NCBI GenBank assembly: GCA_002314715.1
Contig: DCGY01000021.1
Coordinates: 28,435-92,434 of the forward strand
DNA length: 64,000 nt
Reading direction: 5' to 3'
DNA from: Lachnospiraceae bacterium UBA1766
Lineage (GTDB): Bacteria; Bacillota; Clostridia; Lachnospirales; Lachnospiraceae
Shown one piece after another: positions 41,939 to 51,310 of the stretch; the stretch's first letter is position 1; each line of letters opens with the position of its first letter. The notes below the pieces were generated by a model. The model was not told the origin of the DNA, did no database searches, and saw nothing but the letters and a program-made list of their open reading frames with translations. The position numbers were made by a program, and so were the translations under genes.

Positions 41939-43033
41939 CTAGAAATTAAATCCGGACATGGCGGGTACAATAATAACCACCAGAATTCCCACAAACATCA
42001 GCATGGTAGGAATAAACAGCTTGGTCTGAATGGTCTCACCCATTCGACGTGCGGAGTGTTTCTTTTCCAGCCAGCACTCTGCATTGATATTACGGAAATC
42101 CTGTGCCAAATTGGCATTACCGGAAGAGTAACTCTTGGCAATAACGGACACCATTTTATCTACATAACGGTTATCGCATCGACACTGCAAACGGTTAAAT
42201 GCTGCAGATACGGTTGCAGACTGATTAATTTCCTTGATAACCTTTCGAAGCTCCTGATACATCAAGGTATCGCCGCTGTTTGCAGCTTCGGTAATGGCAT
42301 TGGTAAGGTTCATACCTGCTGTAATCAAAAGCGCAACCTTGGAGATAACATTGGGGAAGTCCAAATCAACTGCTTCCTGTCTCTTCTTTGCCTTGGACTT
42401 CAGATTATCGTAAGGGATAAATCCTGCCAAAAGCGGGAGAATGAGTCCAATCGCGCCAAATACCACCAGCTGGAAGGTCTCCAATTTCATAGCTACCGCA
42501 ACAGCACCCAGGGTACAAGCAATAATCACACCCAAAACCGCAAATGAAATCAGGTTGGATAACAGGAACTTCGCATAAATCATAGAATTGGAAACGGTTC
42601 CGGTTTTCTGACCTTTCTCAATTTCGATGTAGCCGGTGTGTTCGCACTCTTTGCTCAGCTTACGAATCATATCGCTGTTGGCATCCAATTCTTTCTCTTT
42701 CATAATCTGATAACCAAACAGAGAAATAACATCCAAAACATCCAGCTTACGACCATTCATATACTTCGCCTCGGTAGCCGAATAAGCGGCAATCTGCTTG
42801 TCCCATTCCTTTACCTTCTTGGCTACGGTCTTTTCGCTGATTTCATGATACTTATTGTACTTAAATAAATATGCTTCCTTCTTCTCTTCCAGAGTCTGTC
42901 TGTCGAAACGACTGGTCCAACCTTTGGATAAAAGAATTTCGGCAATTGCCATATTATCGGCTTTTACCACCTTTGAAATGAAGAAAATACCAAGGGCAGT
43001 TGCAATACCCATTAATACGAATACGATTAACAT
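41939..43033 (-). CDS. tadC: Tad pilus assembly platform protein TadC (T2SF domain)
   Basis: A 364-residue membrane protein with an N-terminal helix, a cytoplasmic stretch of about 130 residues, two central helices (about 165-215) and a type II secretion F domain (about 235-345) ending in a final helix pair (LFIPTMLMFVGILVVIIVP). The motif DLDFPNVISKVALLITAGMN is typical of TadB/TadC platform proteins. It lies immediately upstream of the pilin gene and downstream of tadB. With TadB it forms the inner-membrane platform on which the TadA ATPase acts. Confidence 0.93.
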   Translation of the reverse strand: MLIVFVLMGIATALGIFFISKVVKADNMAIAEILLSKGWTSRFDRQTLEEKKEAYLFKYNKYHEISEKTVAKKVKEWDKQIAAYSATEAKYMNGRKLDVLDVISLFGYQIMKEKELDANSDMIRKLSKECEHTGYIEIEKGQKTGTVSNSMIYAKFLLSNLISFAVLGVIIACTLGAVAVAMKLETFQLVVFGAIGLILPLLAGFIPYDNLKSKAKKRQEAVDLDFPNVISKVALLITAGMNLTNAITEAANSGDTLMYQELRKVIKEINQSATVSAAFNRLQCRCDNRYVDKMVSVIAKSYSSGNANLAQDFRNINAECWLEKKHSARRMGETIQTKLFIPTMLMFVGILVVIIVPAMSGFNF

Positions 43034-43046
43034 AACTGTCCCCTCC

Positions 43047-43832
43047 TTATACTTCGATTTCGGTTGCCTTCACGGCAATCACGTAAGATGCAAGTGTACA
43101 TACAAGACCAAAGGTCGCTGCACATCTACCAACAAAGGTAGTAAATAAAGCACCCAAGAATGCGCTACCCATTGCTGACATAATGACAATCAATACCAAG
43201 GGTAATACCAGCATGGTATAAGCCTCGGACTTGGCAGAAGAAATGGTGGTTTCAATTTCCATGGTGATCTCCACCTTATCCTTGATAATGTCATGCGTCT
43301 GGGAAATAATGAAACCGAAATCACTGGTTTTTCCTTCGATCGTAGCATAAATGGTAGCAAAACTGATGATATCATCGATTTCACTACGCTCTCCCAATTC
43401 CTTAAAGCCCTGCGTCATGGGAATGGCTGCTGCCTGATAATCACTTACAATTAACTTAATCTCTCGTACGATATCCGCTTTGTCATTGTAAATGGATTCC
43501 AAGTCCGGGATGGCGTCCATAATTGCATTTTCCATGGAACGTCCGGAACCACCACTGATGGAAATGGTGATAATTTCCAAAAATTCCTTAAACTGCAAAC
43601 GGAGCTGTCCGCGGCGCTTCTTGGCTACAGACTTGGCATTATTCTTTTCCTGAAAGTAGCCTAACACCAAACCGCCGATTGCTGAAATAATCACGGAATG
43701 ATAATAGATATAAAAGATAACCGCAATGGCAGCGGCAAACCCAATGTAGGACAGCACGTGCTGCGCCTTGGTCATGTTATCTTCATAATATTTAATTCTT
43801 ACTTTTTCTCTGCTATCATTTGAGTGCGCCAT
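43047..43832 (-). CDS. tadB: Tad pilus assembly platform protein TadB (T2SF domain)
   Basis: A 261-residue membrane protein from the ATG at 43832 (MAHSNDSRE), with GGAGGA eight bases upstream; this overlaps the tadA stop by 17 bases. Two helices near residues 30-65 are followed by a T2SF domain containing FKEFLEIITISISGGSGRS and a final pair of helices. It is shorter than usual proteobacterial TadB but matches the form found with TadC in Gram-positive Tad loci. It should be the partner platform subunit of TadC. Confidence 0.92.
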   Translation of the reverse strand: MAHSNDSREKVRIKYYEDNMTKAQHVLSYIGFAAAIAVIFYIYYHSVIISAIGGLVLGYFQEKNNAKSVAKKRRGQLRLQFKEFLEIITISISGGSGRSMENAIMDAIPDLESIYNDKADIVREIKLIVSDYQAAAIPMTQGFKELGERSEIDDIISFATIYATIEGKTSDFGFIISQTHDIIKDKVEITMEIETTISSAKSEAYTMLVLPLVLIVIMSAMGSAFLGALFTTFVGRCAATFGLVCTLASYVIAVKATEIEV

Positions 43833-45123
43833 CTTCGTCCTCCAAATAATCATAAATTCCGGCAAGAATAAACTTATCCTGGTTTAAAATCTTATTGTCT
43901 GTACGTGTCAATCGTCCTACTACCTTACGAAGTGAGGTGTGCTCCTTATCCTCCACAAACTTGTAAATGGGATTGAGCAAAACACTGTTGGTTTCCTTGT
44001 CGTAGCCCACCACTTCGGAAATCTCCATACACTTACGGGAGAAATCACGCAGACGGGACAAATGCACGATATAGTCTACCGCAGTACCAATCTGCTGACG
44101 AATTGCCGGAAGGGGCAAATCCGCGCTACCGGTAAGTACCATGGTCTCCAGACGGCTGATCATACCTTCGGGAGAGTTGGCATGTCCGGTAGACAAGCTT
44201 CCGTCATGTCCGGTGTTCATGGCCTGCAACATATCCAGCGCTTCCTCACCACGAACCTCACCTACGATGATACGGTCAGGTCTCATACGCAGGGACGCCT
44301 TAATCAAATCACGAATGGTAATTTCGGTTGCTTCCTTGGAGTTTGCTTTCTTGGTCTCCATACGTACCAGGTTGGGTACATTTTTAATCTGCAACTCCGC
44401 AGAGTCCTCGATGGTGATTACACGCTCATGAGGCGGAATAAAGTTTGACAATGCATTTAAGAAGGTGGTCTTACCACTACCGGTACCGCCTGCCACGAAA
44501 ATGTTGTGACGGGAACGAACCGCTTTCTCCAAAAAGTCCGCAACCTCCGGGGTAATGGACTGATATTCCAAAAGCTTCTGAATGGTCATTGCCTGCTTGG
44601 GGAATCGACGAATGGTGACCGTTGCGCCGCTCAGTGCAACCGGCGGGAATACAACGTGTACACGGGAACCGTCCTCCAAACGGGCATCTACGATAGGATT
44701 ACTGGAGTCTACGGTACGGTCCATCTTACTTACGAATTTCTGTACAATACGCTTCAAATCCTCATCATCTTCGAAATGCTCTTCCAAACGCATCAGCTTA
44801 CCGGCTTTTTCCACGAAAATCGTATCAAATCCGTTAATCATAACTTCGGTGATATCCGGATCGGTAATAATTTTACCTAAGATACCCAAACCTTCCACGG
44901 ATTCCAAAACCGTATATTTCAAACTGCTTTTTTCACGGAAGGACAGCTTTTGGTAATAGTGATAGCGGTCAATATCATTCTGAGCGGACCACTGAATTCG
45001 CTCTGCAAGAAGCTCATTGATTAACTGCTCAATTTCGTCATCGGTATACTCTCTGACACGGCTCTTTTCCTGGATGACCTGTTTTAGGGCAGTGACCTCT
45101 TCCATAAAATAATCTTTTTCCAT
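43816..45123 (-). CDS. tadA: Tad pilus assembly/retraction ATPase TadA (CpaF-like)
   Basis: A 435-residue secretion ATPase of the VirB11/GspE family. Visible motifs: Walker A AGGTGSGKTTFLNALS near residue 215, the Asp box (ITIEDSAELQ), Walker B region RPDRIIVGEVRGEEALD and the His box (TGHDGSLSTGHANS). The N-terminal domain begins with charged helices. It should power polymerisation of the Flp pilin through the TadB-TadC platform. It follows the tadZ-like gene by 17 bases and overlaps tadB. This is the best-conserved gene of the locus and fixes its identity as a Tad system. Confidence 0.96.
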   Translation of the reverse strand: MEKDYFMEEVTALKQVIQEKSRVREYTDDEIEQLINELLAERIQWSAQNDIDRYHYYQKLSFREKSSLKYTVLESVEGLGILGKIITDPDITEVMINGFDTIFVEKAGKLMRLEEHFEDDEDLKRIVQKFVSKMDRTVDSSNPIVDARLEDGSRVHVVFPPVALSGATVTIRRFPKQAMTIQKLLEYQSITPEVADFLEKAVRSRHNIFVAGGTGSGKTTFLNALSNFIPPHERVITIEDSAELQIKNVPNLVRMETKKANSKEATEITIRDLIKASLRMRPDRIIVGEVRGEEALDMLQAMNTGHDGSLSTGHANSPEGMISRLETMVLTGSADLPLPAIRQQIGTAVDYIVHLSRLRDFSRKCMEISEVVGYDKETNSVLLNPIYKFVEDKEHTSLRKVVGRLTRTDNKILNQDKFILAGIYDYLEDEDGALK

Positions 45124-45140
45124 TGTCTACTCTCCACTCT

Positions 45141-46181
45141 TTAGAATAAACCATCCACAGCAACTTCATTATTGGTATTGATAACCTGTACCATATTGGT
45201 AATCGGTAAGTTACCGTAATTATGTACAAAGCCCACACAAGGCGCTTCCAATTTCTGACTGAAACCAATATTGTTTTCGGCGAAATTGCATACGCGATAC
45301 ATCTTCTTTCCGTAGTCAATGACAACCGACTGGTCCGCAAAGTATTCCATCTTCTGAATTTCCACTTCACCGGGCTTGTCCACGATTACAATGGAATCTG
45401 CCACTTCCATGGTCGCACTGACGATATTATCCATAGCAGAGCTCAAATCCACTACGATTACATTGTAAGCACCAAGCTTTTTGATTGTCTCCAGGAAGGA
45501 AATCATGTCCTCCTTCTTAACCGCAAAATAATCTACATACTTGGTAAAGCCTTCGATGTAGTACATGCCCTGAAGTCCCTGCTTTGCAAGACCCTTTACC
45601 TTCAGCTCGAAGTTTACATTACGGTCCTCCATCGCCTCCAACAATGCGGTAAGACCCTCCTCCACGAAAGGATTTACCTGGTTGGTACTGCTAAGCTGTT
45701 CCGCATTTAAGAACAACGCCTGCTTTCCAAGATTTGCAGCCTTTGCCGCAATGGAAAGTCCGATGGTGGTTTTTCCGCAGCCGCCCAAAGGAGAATATAC
45801 GGCAATAATCTTTGTATTCTGAGACTGATCCAATCCAAAGGAAATGCCTGCTTTATCCGCAAACAGACGAACGATTTCCTTGTAGATGTTGCTGATTCTC
45901 TGATATTTGGAAATCTTGGCTGTATCCAAATACATTCCCAAATTGCTACAGTCATCATGATAGAGACAAATGGGAAGCTTCGCCTCTGTAAATGCAATGC
46001 GACGATCACATAAATCCGCGTCAAAGAGAACCACATCGAAACGCTTCTTTACGATTGCGTCCTCCAAATTTTCCGCATTGGTATAAACATAAATTGATAA
46101 ATCATTATACTGCTGCAATACCTCTCTCAATCGATCGGTATAATCTCTGTCCTTATCTGCAATTGCAACTGAAATATTCAT
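45141..46181 (-). CDS. TadZ/CpaE-like pilus localisation ATPase
   Basis: A 346-residue soluble protein. The N-terminal part (about 1-125) resembles an atypical receiver domain (VVLFDADLCD), and the C-terminal part is a MinD/ParA-type ATPase with a deviant Walker A in SPLGGCGKTTIGLSIA and VIVVDLSSAMDNIV. TadZ/CpaE proteins mark the cell site where Tad pili are assembled. It lies between the RCC1-like gene and tadA with gaps of 15 and 17 bases. The receiver-like domain keeps an aspartate at the usual phosphorylation position (LFDAD), but typical switch residues are not evident. Confidence 0.92.
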   Translation of the reverse strand: MNISVAIADKDRDYTDRLREVLQQYNDLSIYVYTNAENLEDAIVKKRFDVVLFDADLCDRRIAFTEAKLPICLYHDDCSNLGMYLDTAKISKYQRISNIYKEIVRLFADKAGISFGLDQSQNTKIIAVYSPLGGCGKTTIGLSIAAKAANLGKQALFLNAEQLSSTNQVNPFVEEGLTALLEAMEDRNVNFELKVKGLAKQGLQGMYYIEGFTKYVDYFAVKKEDMISFLETIKKLGAYNVIVVDLSSAMDNIVSATMEVADSIVIVDKPGEVEIQKMEYFADQSVVIDYGKKMYRVCNFAENNIGFSQKLEAPCVGFVHNYGNLPITNMVQVINTNNEVAVDGLF

Positions 46182-46196
46182 AGCTACCTCCCGTAT

Positions 46197-47612
46197 TTAC
46201 AGTTCCACACTCTTAGGGGAACCGGACTGATCAAGAACCACATAAGCGCCTGTATTGAAAACAACCACACATCCATCCTCCACCTTGTAGATGCCATCGA
46301 TGACACCTTCCAGGGAAATTTCAGTGGTCATATTTTCACGACTTCCGTAAAGCTTATTATCACTGGTTAACAGGAATAAACGATCTCCCACCAAAACCAT
46401 ATCCGCGATGGTGATGTCCGGCTTATATTTCTGATAACCGTAATTATCCGTTACCAGCCATCTTTCATTAAAGCTATCATAATAGCTTGTAGATCCCAAG
46501 TATCCGTCCGTGGTATAGTATACCGCTCTTCCTTCCTGTACCGCAAAGCAGGCTACATTCTTTGCAATGCTTTTCCAGTTGGGATTACTTACATAATAAT
46601 CAGCGGAATAATAGTTGTTACTCTGTGACTGATACAGTTTTCCGTCAGCTGTCAGAATGTAGATGATATTTTCATCGCAAACCACATTCAGAATCGTACC
46701 GAAGCCGGTTAATTTGCTCCAGCTGCTCAGTACTCCGCTTCCTGTCACATAACCGCGGTTTTCGCCGGACACCCAAAGGTTTCCGTCGCCCGTCAGTGCA
46801 AATAGGGTTGCCTGAGTACCTGTTACCTTGGCCACATTGGAGATTTCCGTAATTTCTGTCCACGCACCGCTTGCAATCATTTCTACGGTACCGTTGGCTT
46901 TCTGGCCGCTTCGGTTACTGCCTGCCAGGTAGAGAACACCCTTATCATCCACGATAGCACTGGTCGTACCCGTGGTAAATACACTGTAAGGTGTCTTGGG
47001 GAATGCAATGGAAAGGGTCTGGGGCTGTGTCTGGTTTACGCCCAAATTCTGGTCGGTACCGAGAGCTCCCAAAACATTATTTCCTCTTCCCTTCACACTG
47101 CCATTGCTGATACTAAGCTGAATGGAATCCTTATTGGCATAGCTGTAACGACGACGAAGGAGCTCCACCAATATCTTGCGATACCACTCATAGTCTGTAT
47201 CCTCATCGGAAATTTCGATGAGCTCGTCTACCAGACGAATGGCTCCCGACAGATCACCCATTGCCTCTTTGATCTCGGCACAGGTGCGAAGCACTCTGGT
47301 GTTTTTGCTGTCGGTCAATCCGTCTGCGTAAATGGACTGGGCCATATCATAATCGCCTTTTTTTGCATAACATTGCATCAAACCGGCCAATGCATCCTCA
47401 TTGGTAGGATCAATCATAATAACATTACTGTACGCCGCAATGGCCTCATCGTAATTTAAGCTGGACAGATATTTGTCTCCAAGCTTTAAATCCGAATTGG
47501 TTCTCTTTCTTCCGGACAGGAAGAAAATTACTGCTGCCACGACAATCGCCACAAGGACGGCGGCAATTGCAACAATCACAAAAATTTTCTTTGACTTACT
47601 CTTTGTTTCCAT
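46197..47612 (-). CDS. Membrane-anchored TPR / RCC1-like beta-propeller protein
   Basis: A 471-residue protein with an N-terminal membrane helix (about 10-32), TPR-like helices (about 40-165; for example NYDEAIAAYSNVIMIDPTNEDAL) and a C-terminal region (about 175-471) of repeated strands with GDGNLWVSGENRG and ADGKLYQSQ, resembling RCC1 propeller blades. It is probably anchored in the membrane with the propeller outside. It lies between the VWA gene and the tadZ-like gene in the same transcript. The same plan of helix, TPR and beta repeats is seen in the WG-repeat protein of this operon. Role unknown; a scaffold or sensor is likely. Confidence 0.88.
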   Translation of the reverse strand: METKSKSKKIFVIVAIAAVLVAIVVAAVIFFLSGRKRTNSDLKLGDKYLSSLNYDEAIAAYSNVIMIDPTNEDALAGLMQCYAKKGDYDMAQSIYADGLTDSKNTRVLRTCAEIKEAMGDLSGAIRLVDELIEISDEDTDYEWYRKILVELLRRRYSYANKDSIQLSISNGSVKGRGNNVLGALGTDQNLGVNQTQPQTLSIAFPKTPYSVFTTGTTSAIVDDKGVLYLAGSNRSGQKANGTVEMIASGAWTEITEISNVAKVTGTQATLFALTGDGNLWVSGENRGYVTGSGVLSSWSKLTGFGTILNVVCDENIIYILTADGKLYQSQSNNYYSADYYVSNPNWKSIAKNVACFAVQEGRAVYYTTDGYLGSTSYYDSFNERWLVTDNYGYQKYKPDITIADMVLVGDRLFLLTSDNKLYGSRENMTTEISLEGVIDGIYKVEDGCVVVFNTGAYVVLDQSGSPKSVEL

Positions 47613-47623
47613 GCCTGCCCTCC

Positions 47624-50482
47624 TTATTTTTGATTCAATGTGCAGCCGGAGCCGTTAATCGTACCCACTACCTTACCAATTGCCGAATAGCTTCTGCCTC
47701 CGTTAATCAGCTGAGCATCACTATCCACCAATATCATAACACCATCCATGACAAATTCACCGGTTTCGCCCCAGTTCTGATAACGGGTCGTATTGATTGT
47801 GGCTTCGGAAGGGGTTACTTTCTGAAGCACCACCAGATTTTCGGTGGAAGCATTCAGGGATTCATCCGAACAGTTGTCCATACCCATATCGTAATTGTAG
47901 AAGCGAACGCCCTGCAATACCCTGGTTCCATCCGGAAGGATGTACATATTGTTTGCTTCAACCAGTACCGCACCAATTCGCATAGCAGGTCTTCGGATAT
48001 AAGAATTTTCCTGATTATCATCATAAATCAATACTGCATTCTGCGCAAAATACTCGGAGCCGTCTTCAAAGGTGAACTTGGCATCAAAAAGACCGGTTGA
48101 AGTCAAAGGATCCATTTCAATGTAAAGACGATCTTCGCTTCTTCGGCCATCCGGATCGGGTTGATAGGTTCTTCCCGCAATCGTTACGGATACCACCTTG
48201 TCCATCTTCGCACCGGTAAAGGTAATTCCCACTTTATCCTTTTGCTGGGCTCTGCGTTCCATATCATCCAAAGCAAGTACACGGCTGTCGGAAATACAGA
48301 AACCGTCCGCATCATTTGCAATTGTTTTTTCTCCCTCACGGTAAACATACTTTTTGGAAGAATCATATCTGTTGGAATGAATAAAAATATATCGCTCCGG
48401 CTCGTCTAAGTTTTCCTTAACGGTATATACCACCTGAACACTGTTTCCGATAACGGCGCCTAAGCTTTCATAAACCTTTCCAAGGTCCGCTGAGCTGGCT
48501 GCCAGGGTAAAGGTTCCGGAAGTGGTTTCTGCAATTCTGGACAATACCTCTTCCTCTACATCACCAAAGCCAACCGTGAAAATCTTAATGCCTCGTGCAG
48601 CAGCCTCCTGAATCACATCATCACTTACACCACACTGACCGTCGGTCATCATAATAATGTTTTTGGCACTGGTTGCACCTTCCAGGGCTTCCATACCGAT
48701 TTGGATTGCATTGTCAAAATTTGTACCACCGTCTGCATCCAATCGGTTGGCCGCATCCACAAACTTGGTCAGGTCATGGGATAAAGGCGCTACAACGGAG
48801 GCACTGCTGTCAAAGTCAACCATGGCAATTTCGGAATTACCGGTCATGGTGTCCGCAAAATAAATCAGGGATTCCTTGGCATCCTGAATAGCCGTACCGG
48901 ACATACTGCCGCTGGTATCCACCAGGAAACAGATGGAGGAGGTAGTGCCTTCTGCCATTTTTGCCTTATAGTCTACAGCTGCGTGGGTATCCTTCATTTC
49001 GATTTGTCTCTTATGTACCAAATCGCTTAGGATTTCCTCGCAAGCATTCACGGTAAAGCTTATCTCAGGGAATTTGCTTGCATCCACATTGGAAATATAA
49101 ATACCGCTGTTAGCGTATTTATAACCGGATACAAACTCGCCCACCAGATCTGCTGCCAGGTCTTTTCGACCGTAGCCGTACACGTCGGAAGAACTGCAAA
49201 TAACCACATCTCCCGTACTGATATTTAACATCTTTTCAATGGTTTCAATGGCCAAAGGACTGGTAGCCGCTTTGGTATCTCCGTTTTGGATCGAAGCAAT
49301 GACGTTAAAGCCCTGCTTAATCTTTTCGTTGTCTGCCAGGTCAACCTTGTAGGAATTGGAGGTCTTTGCCAATTTTTCCAAGGCCTCATCACTTTTACCC
49401 ACTGCATACAGAAGCTTGGTCTCTACCAGGTCAGCCTCCAGCGAATGAATATCCGCAATGGAATTCAACGCTTTATAAGCGGTTACATTCTCTTTCTCCA
49501 GATTCAAAAGCTCCAGTTCCTTTAACTGTTCTCTTAATACCTGACCCAACTGATTTCGTTTATCGTCATCCTTTTCGCTGTCGATTTTTAACTGTATCGT
49601 GGACAAACGGTCCTCGCCCTTCTGAATTTTCTTATTCAGGGACGCAAATTCCTTTTCCGCGGTAACCGGATCGTATTCCTCATCCATGGCCAGATAAAAC
49701 TGCTCCTGGGTAATGGGATTTCCGGAATAAGCCGCTCTTGCCACTACATCCGCCAGAAGCAAACGGTTGTCCTCAGAGGCACTTTTCTTTACCAGGGAAA
49801 CCGCCTGATCAAAAGCAGACTGATAATCTCCGTTGGAAAGAGCTACACTGAGTTCCAGGTAAAAACCTGCCTTTTCGCCACAAAGCTTCTCATAGGATTC
49901 CTTATCTTCATCGGAAAGATATCCGTTAATCATGGCATCCTTTTCCAACGTAAACTGCAAATCGTACTTGGCGAGACGTTTATCGGAAATGTTCATCAGG
50001 GATACGATTTTATTGATTACCGCCTGGTAATTATCGGAGGACTGTTCGTTATTGTCGAAATAATTAACAATCAGCTCCTTCGTATCATTCAGCTTATAAT
50101 TCTTACGAAGCATATCCACCTTAATCTTGCTAAGTGTGGTATTTCCGCTCAGTTTATTCTGCAAAACCTCTGCACAGTCACTGGCAAAATTCAAATTCTG
50201 CTTGGAGGTCTTTTCCACCTTATCCAGATAGGCAGAAGCCATATCCCGGTTATTTACGCCCAAATATTCCAGTGCAAGATAAATATTCTTTTCCGCACGA
50301 TTTCTGGTCCCTATGGACTTTACCAAATAAACCGGCACCACAATCGCCGCGCAAAGAACAAGGATTCCAAGTACAATCAAAAAAGCAACCGGTTTTTTCT
50401 TTGGTGACTTTACTACTGCCTCTTCCGTTACGGGAGCAACAACAGGAGTCTGTTCTTGTTCATTTTTCTTTTTCTTACTCAT
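47624..50482 (-). CDS. Membrane-anchored von Willebrand factor A (VWA) protein
   Basis: A 952-residue protein with a Lys/Glu-rich N-terminus, one membrane helix (about 32-52), a long helical region (about 60-420) and a VWA domain (about 515-700). The metal-ion-dependent adhesion site is complete: DTSGSMSG, a threonine in DADGGTNFDNA, and MMTDGQCG. A beta-rich C-terminal region (about 720-950) follows. VWA domains bind proteins or extracellular matrix, and surface VWA proteins form adhesive tips in some pilus systems. It lies between the zinc-ribbon and RCC1-like genes in the Tad-kinase operon. An adhesin or assembly-factor role is inferred from topology and neighbours. Confidence 0.9.
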   Translation of the reverse strand: MSKKKKNEQEQTPVVAPVTEEAVVKSPKKKPVAFLIVLGILVLCAAIVVPVYLVKSIGTRNRAEKNIYLALEYLGVNNRDMASAYLDKVEKTSKQNLNFASDCAEVLQNKLSGNTTLSKIKVDMLRKNYKLNDTKELIVNYFDNNEQSSDNYQAVINKIVSLMNISDKRLAKYDLQFTLEKDAMINGYLSDEDKESYEKLCGEKAGFYLELSVALSNGDYQSAFDQAVSLVKKSASEDNRLLLADVVARAAYSGNPITQEQFYLAMDEEYDPVTAEKEFASLNKKIQKGEDRLSTIQLKIDSEKDDDKRNQLGQVLREQLKELELLNLEKENVTAYKALNSIADIHSLEADLVETKLLYAVGKSDEALEKLAKTSNSYKVDLADNEKIKQGFNVIASIQNGDTKAATSPLAIETIEKMLNISTGDVVICSSSDVYGYGRKDLAADLVGEFVSGYKYANSGIYISNVDASKFPEISFTVNACEEILSDLVHKRQIEMKDTHAAVDYKAKMAEGTTSSICFLVDTSGSMSGTAIQDAKESLIYFADTMTGNSEIAMVDFDSSASVVAPLSHDLTKFVDAANRLDADGGTNFDNAIQIGMEALEGATSAKNIIMMTDGQCGVSDDVIQEAAARGIKIFTVGFGDVEEEVLSRIAETTSGTFTLAASSADLGKVYESLGAVIGNSVQVVYTVKENLDEPERYIFIHSNRYDSSKKYVYREGEKTIANDADGFCISDSRVLALDDMERRAQQKDKVGITFTGAKMDKVVSVTIAGRTYQPDPDGRRSEDRLYIEMDPLTSTGLFDAKFTFEDGSEYFAQNAVLIYDDNQENSYIRRPAMRIGAVLVEANNMYILPDGTRVLQGVRFYNYDMGMDNCSDESLNASTENLVVLQKVTPSEATINTTRYQNWGETGEFVMDGVMILVDSDAQLINGGRSYSAIGKVVGTINGSGCTLNQK

Positions 50483-50494
50483 GTCATTTCCTCC

Positions 50495-51106
50495 TTACGA
50501 AATTTTTTCTCCGCATTCCATACAGAACAGGAAGCCTTCCTGCAAAGCCGTTCCGCACTTGGAACAGAATTTCGCGGTGGGAGCCTGCATTTTGACAGGT
50601 TCTTTGGGTACCTCGGGCTCCTCTTCCAAAATCGTTGCATCCTCATCAACCACGGAAGCTTCGTTTACTTCCTCCGTAACCGCTTCCACGATTTCCTTCG
50701 CTTCCTCTACCGCCTCCTGTGCAGCTTCCTTTGCTTCTTTTGCTACAATAGGGGCAGACAGCTCTTCCTTTTGAGGCTCCTGCTTCGTATCAGTAGGCTG
50801 GGCCTCCGGTAACACTACGGGCTTGGCAAGAACATCCGCTGCGGTAGTCGTAGGCTGAGCCGTTGTTTCAGGGGTTTCTCCTGCTTTTTTCGCTCTGCTG
50901 ACAATAAATAAGGTGATGGCAACCACCCATCCGATTCCACCCACAATCAAAATCGGCAGATAGGTATTCACCAACAATTTACCCGTCTTATAGGACAAAA
51001 GATAAACATTTAAGCCTCTTGTCATAAAGAAGGCTATAAGACCATATGCAGTCATCACAAAAGAAAGAAAACCAACGAAAATAGCAATCCAAAAACTCTT
51101 CTTCAT
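50495..51106 (-). CDS. Membrane protein with acidic linker and C-terminal zinc ribbon
   Basis: A 203-residue protein with two membrane helices (about 6-30 and 48-72), a long Glu/Ala-rich helical linker (about 90-165) and a C-terminal zinc ribbon CSKCGTALQ ... CMECGEKI. In the linker the segment DEDATILEEE (residues about 154-163) closely matches the DEDRTIIDDD repeat of the kinase encoded two genes upstream, so it may be a kinase substrate and FHA target. The linker and ribbon are probably cytoplasmic. The gene lies between the 46-residue membrane protein and the VWA gene. Confidence 0.88.
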   Translation of the reverse strand: MKKSFWIAIFVGFLSFVMTAYGLIAFFMTRGLNVYLLSYKTGKLLVNTYLPILIVGGIGWVVAITLFIVSRAKKAGETPETTAQPTTTAADVLAKPVVLPEAQPTDTKQEPQKEELSAPIVAKEAKEAAQEAVEEAKEIVEAVTEEVNEASVVDEDATILEEEPEVPKEPVKMQAPTAKFCSKCGTALQEGFLFCMECGEKIS

Positions 51107-51155
51107 AAGGACCTCTCACATTTCAATAATAAATAAAGGTACTGTTTTCCCAAAT

Positions 51156-51296
51156 CTACAGGGAATTCATAATTTTATCCAGCATTTTCTTGCGTCGAAC
51201 ATCAAATACCTTCATGGCGATTAACACAATAAGAATACACAAAACCGCACCGGCGATTCCGCCGTAAAACATCATTTCACCCATGGTAAATTCCAT
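51156..51296 (-). CDS. 46-residue single-span membrane protein
   Basis: A short ORF starting MEFTMGEMMFYGGIAGAVLC, with one hydrophobic helix (about 9-29) and a basic C-terminal tail (KVFDVRRKKMLDKIM). GAGGAG lies eight bases before the ATG, an excellent ribosome site. It fills the gap between the kinase stop (14 bases upstream) and the zinc-ribbon gene, in the same direction, so it is very likely a real operon member that standard length cut-offs would miss. It may be a small regulatory subunit of the kinase or pilus machine; no family is recognised. Confidence 0.8.
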   Translation of the reverse strand: MEFTMGEMMFYGGIAGAVLCILIVLIAMKVFDVRRKKMLDKIMNSL

Positions 51297-51310
51297 CTTT
51301 TCTTCTCCTC

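Noticed and set aside
47567..48100. Plus-strand frame opposite the VWA gene end
   Set aside because: Antisense shadow spanning two well-supported minus-strand genes.
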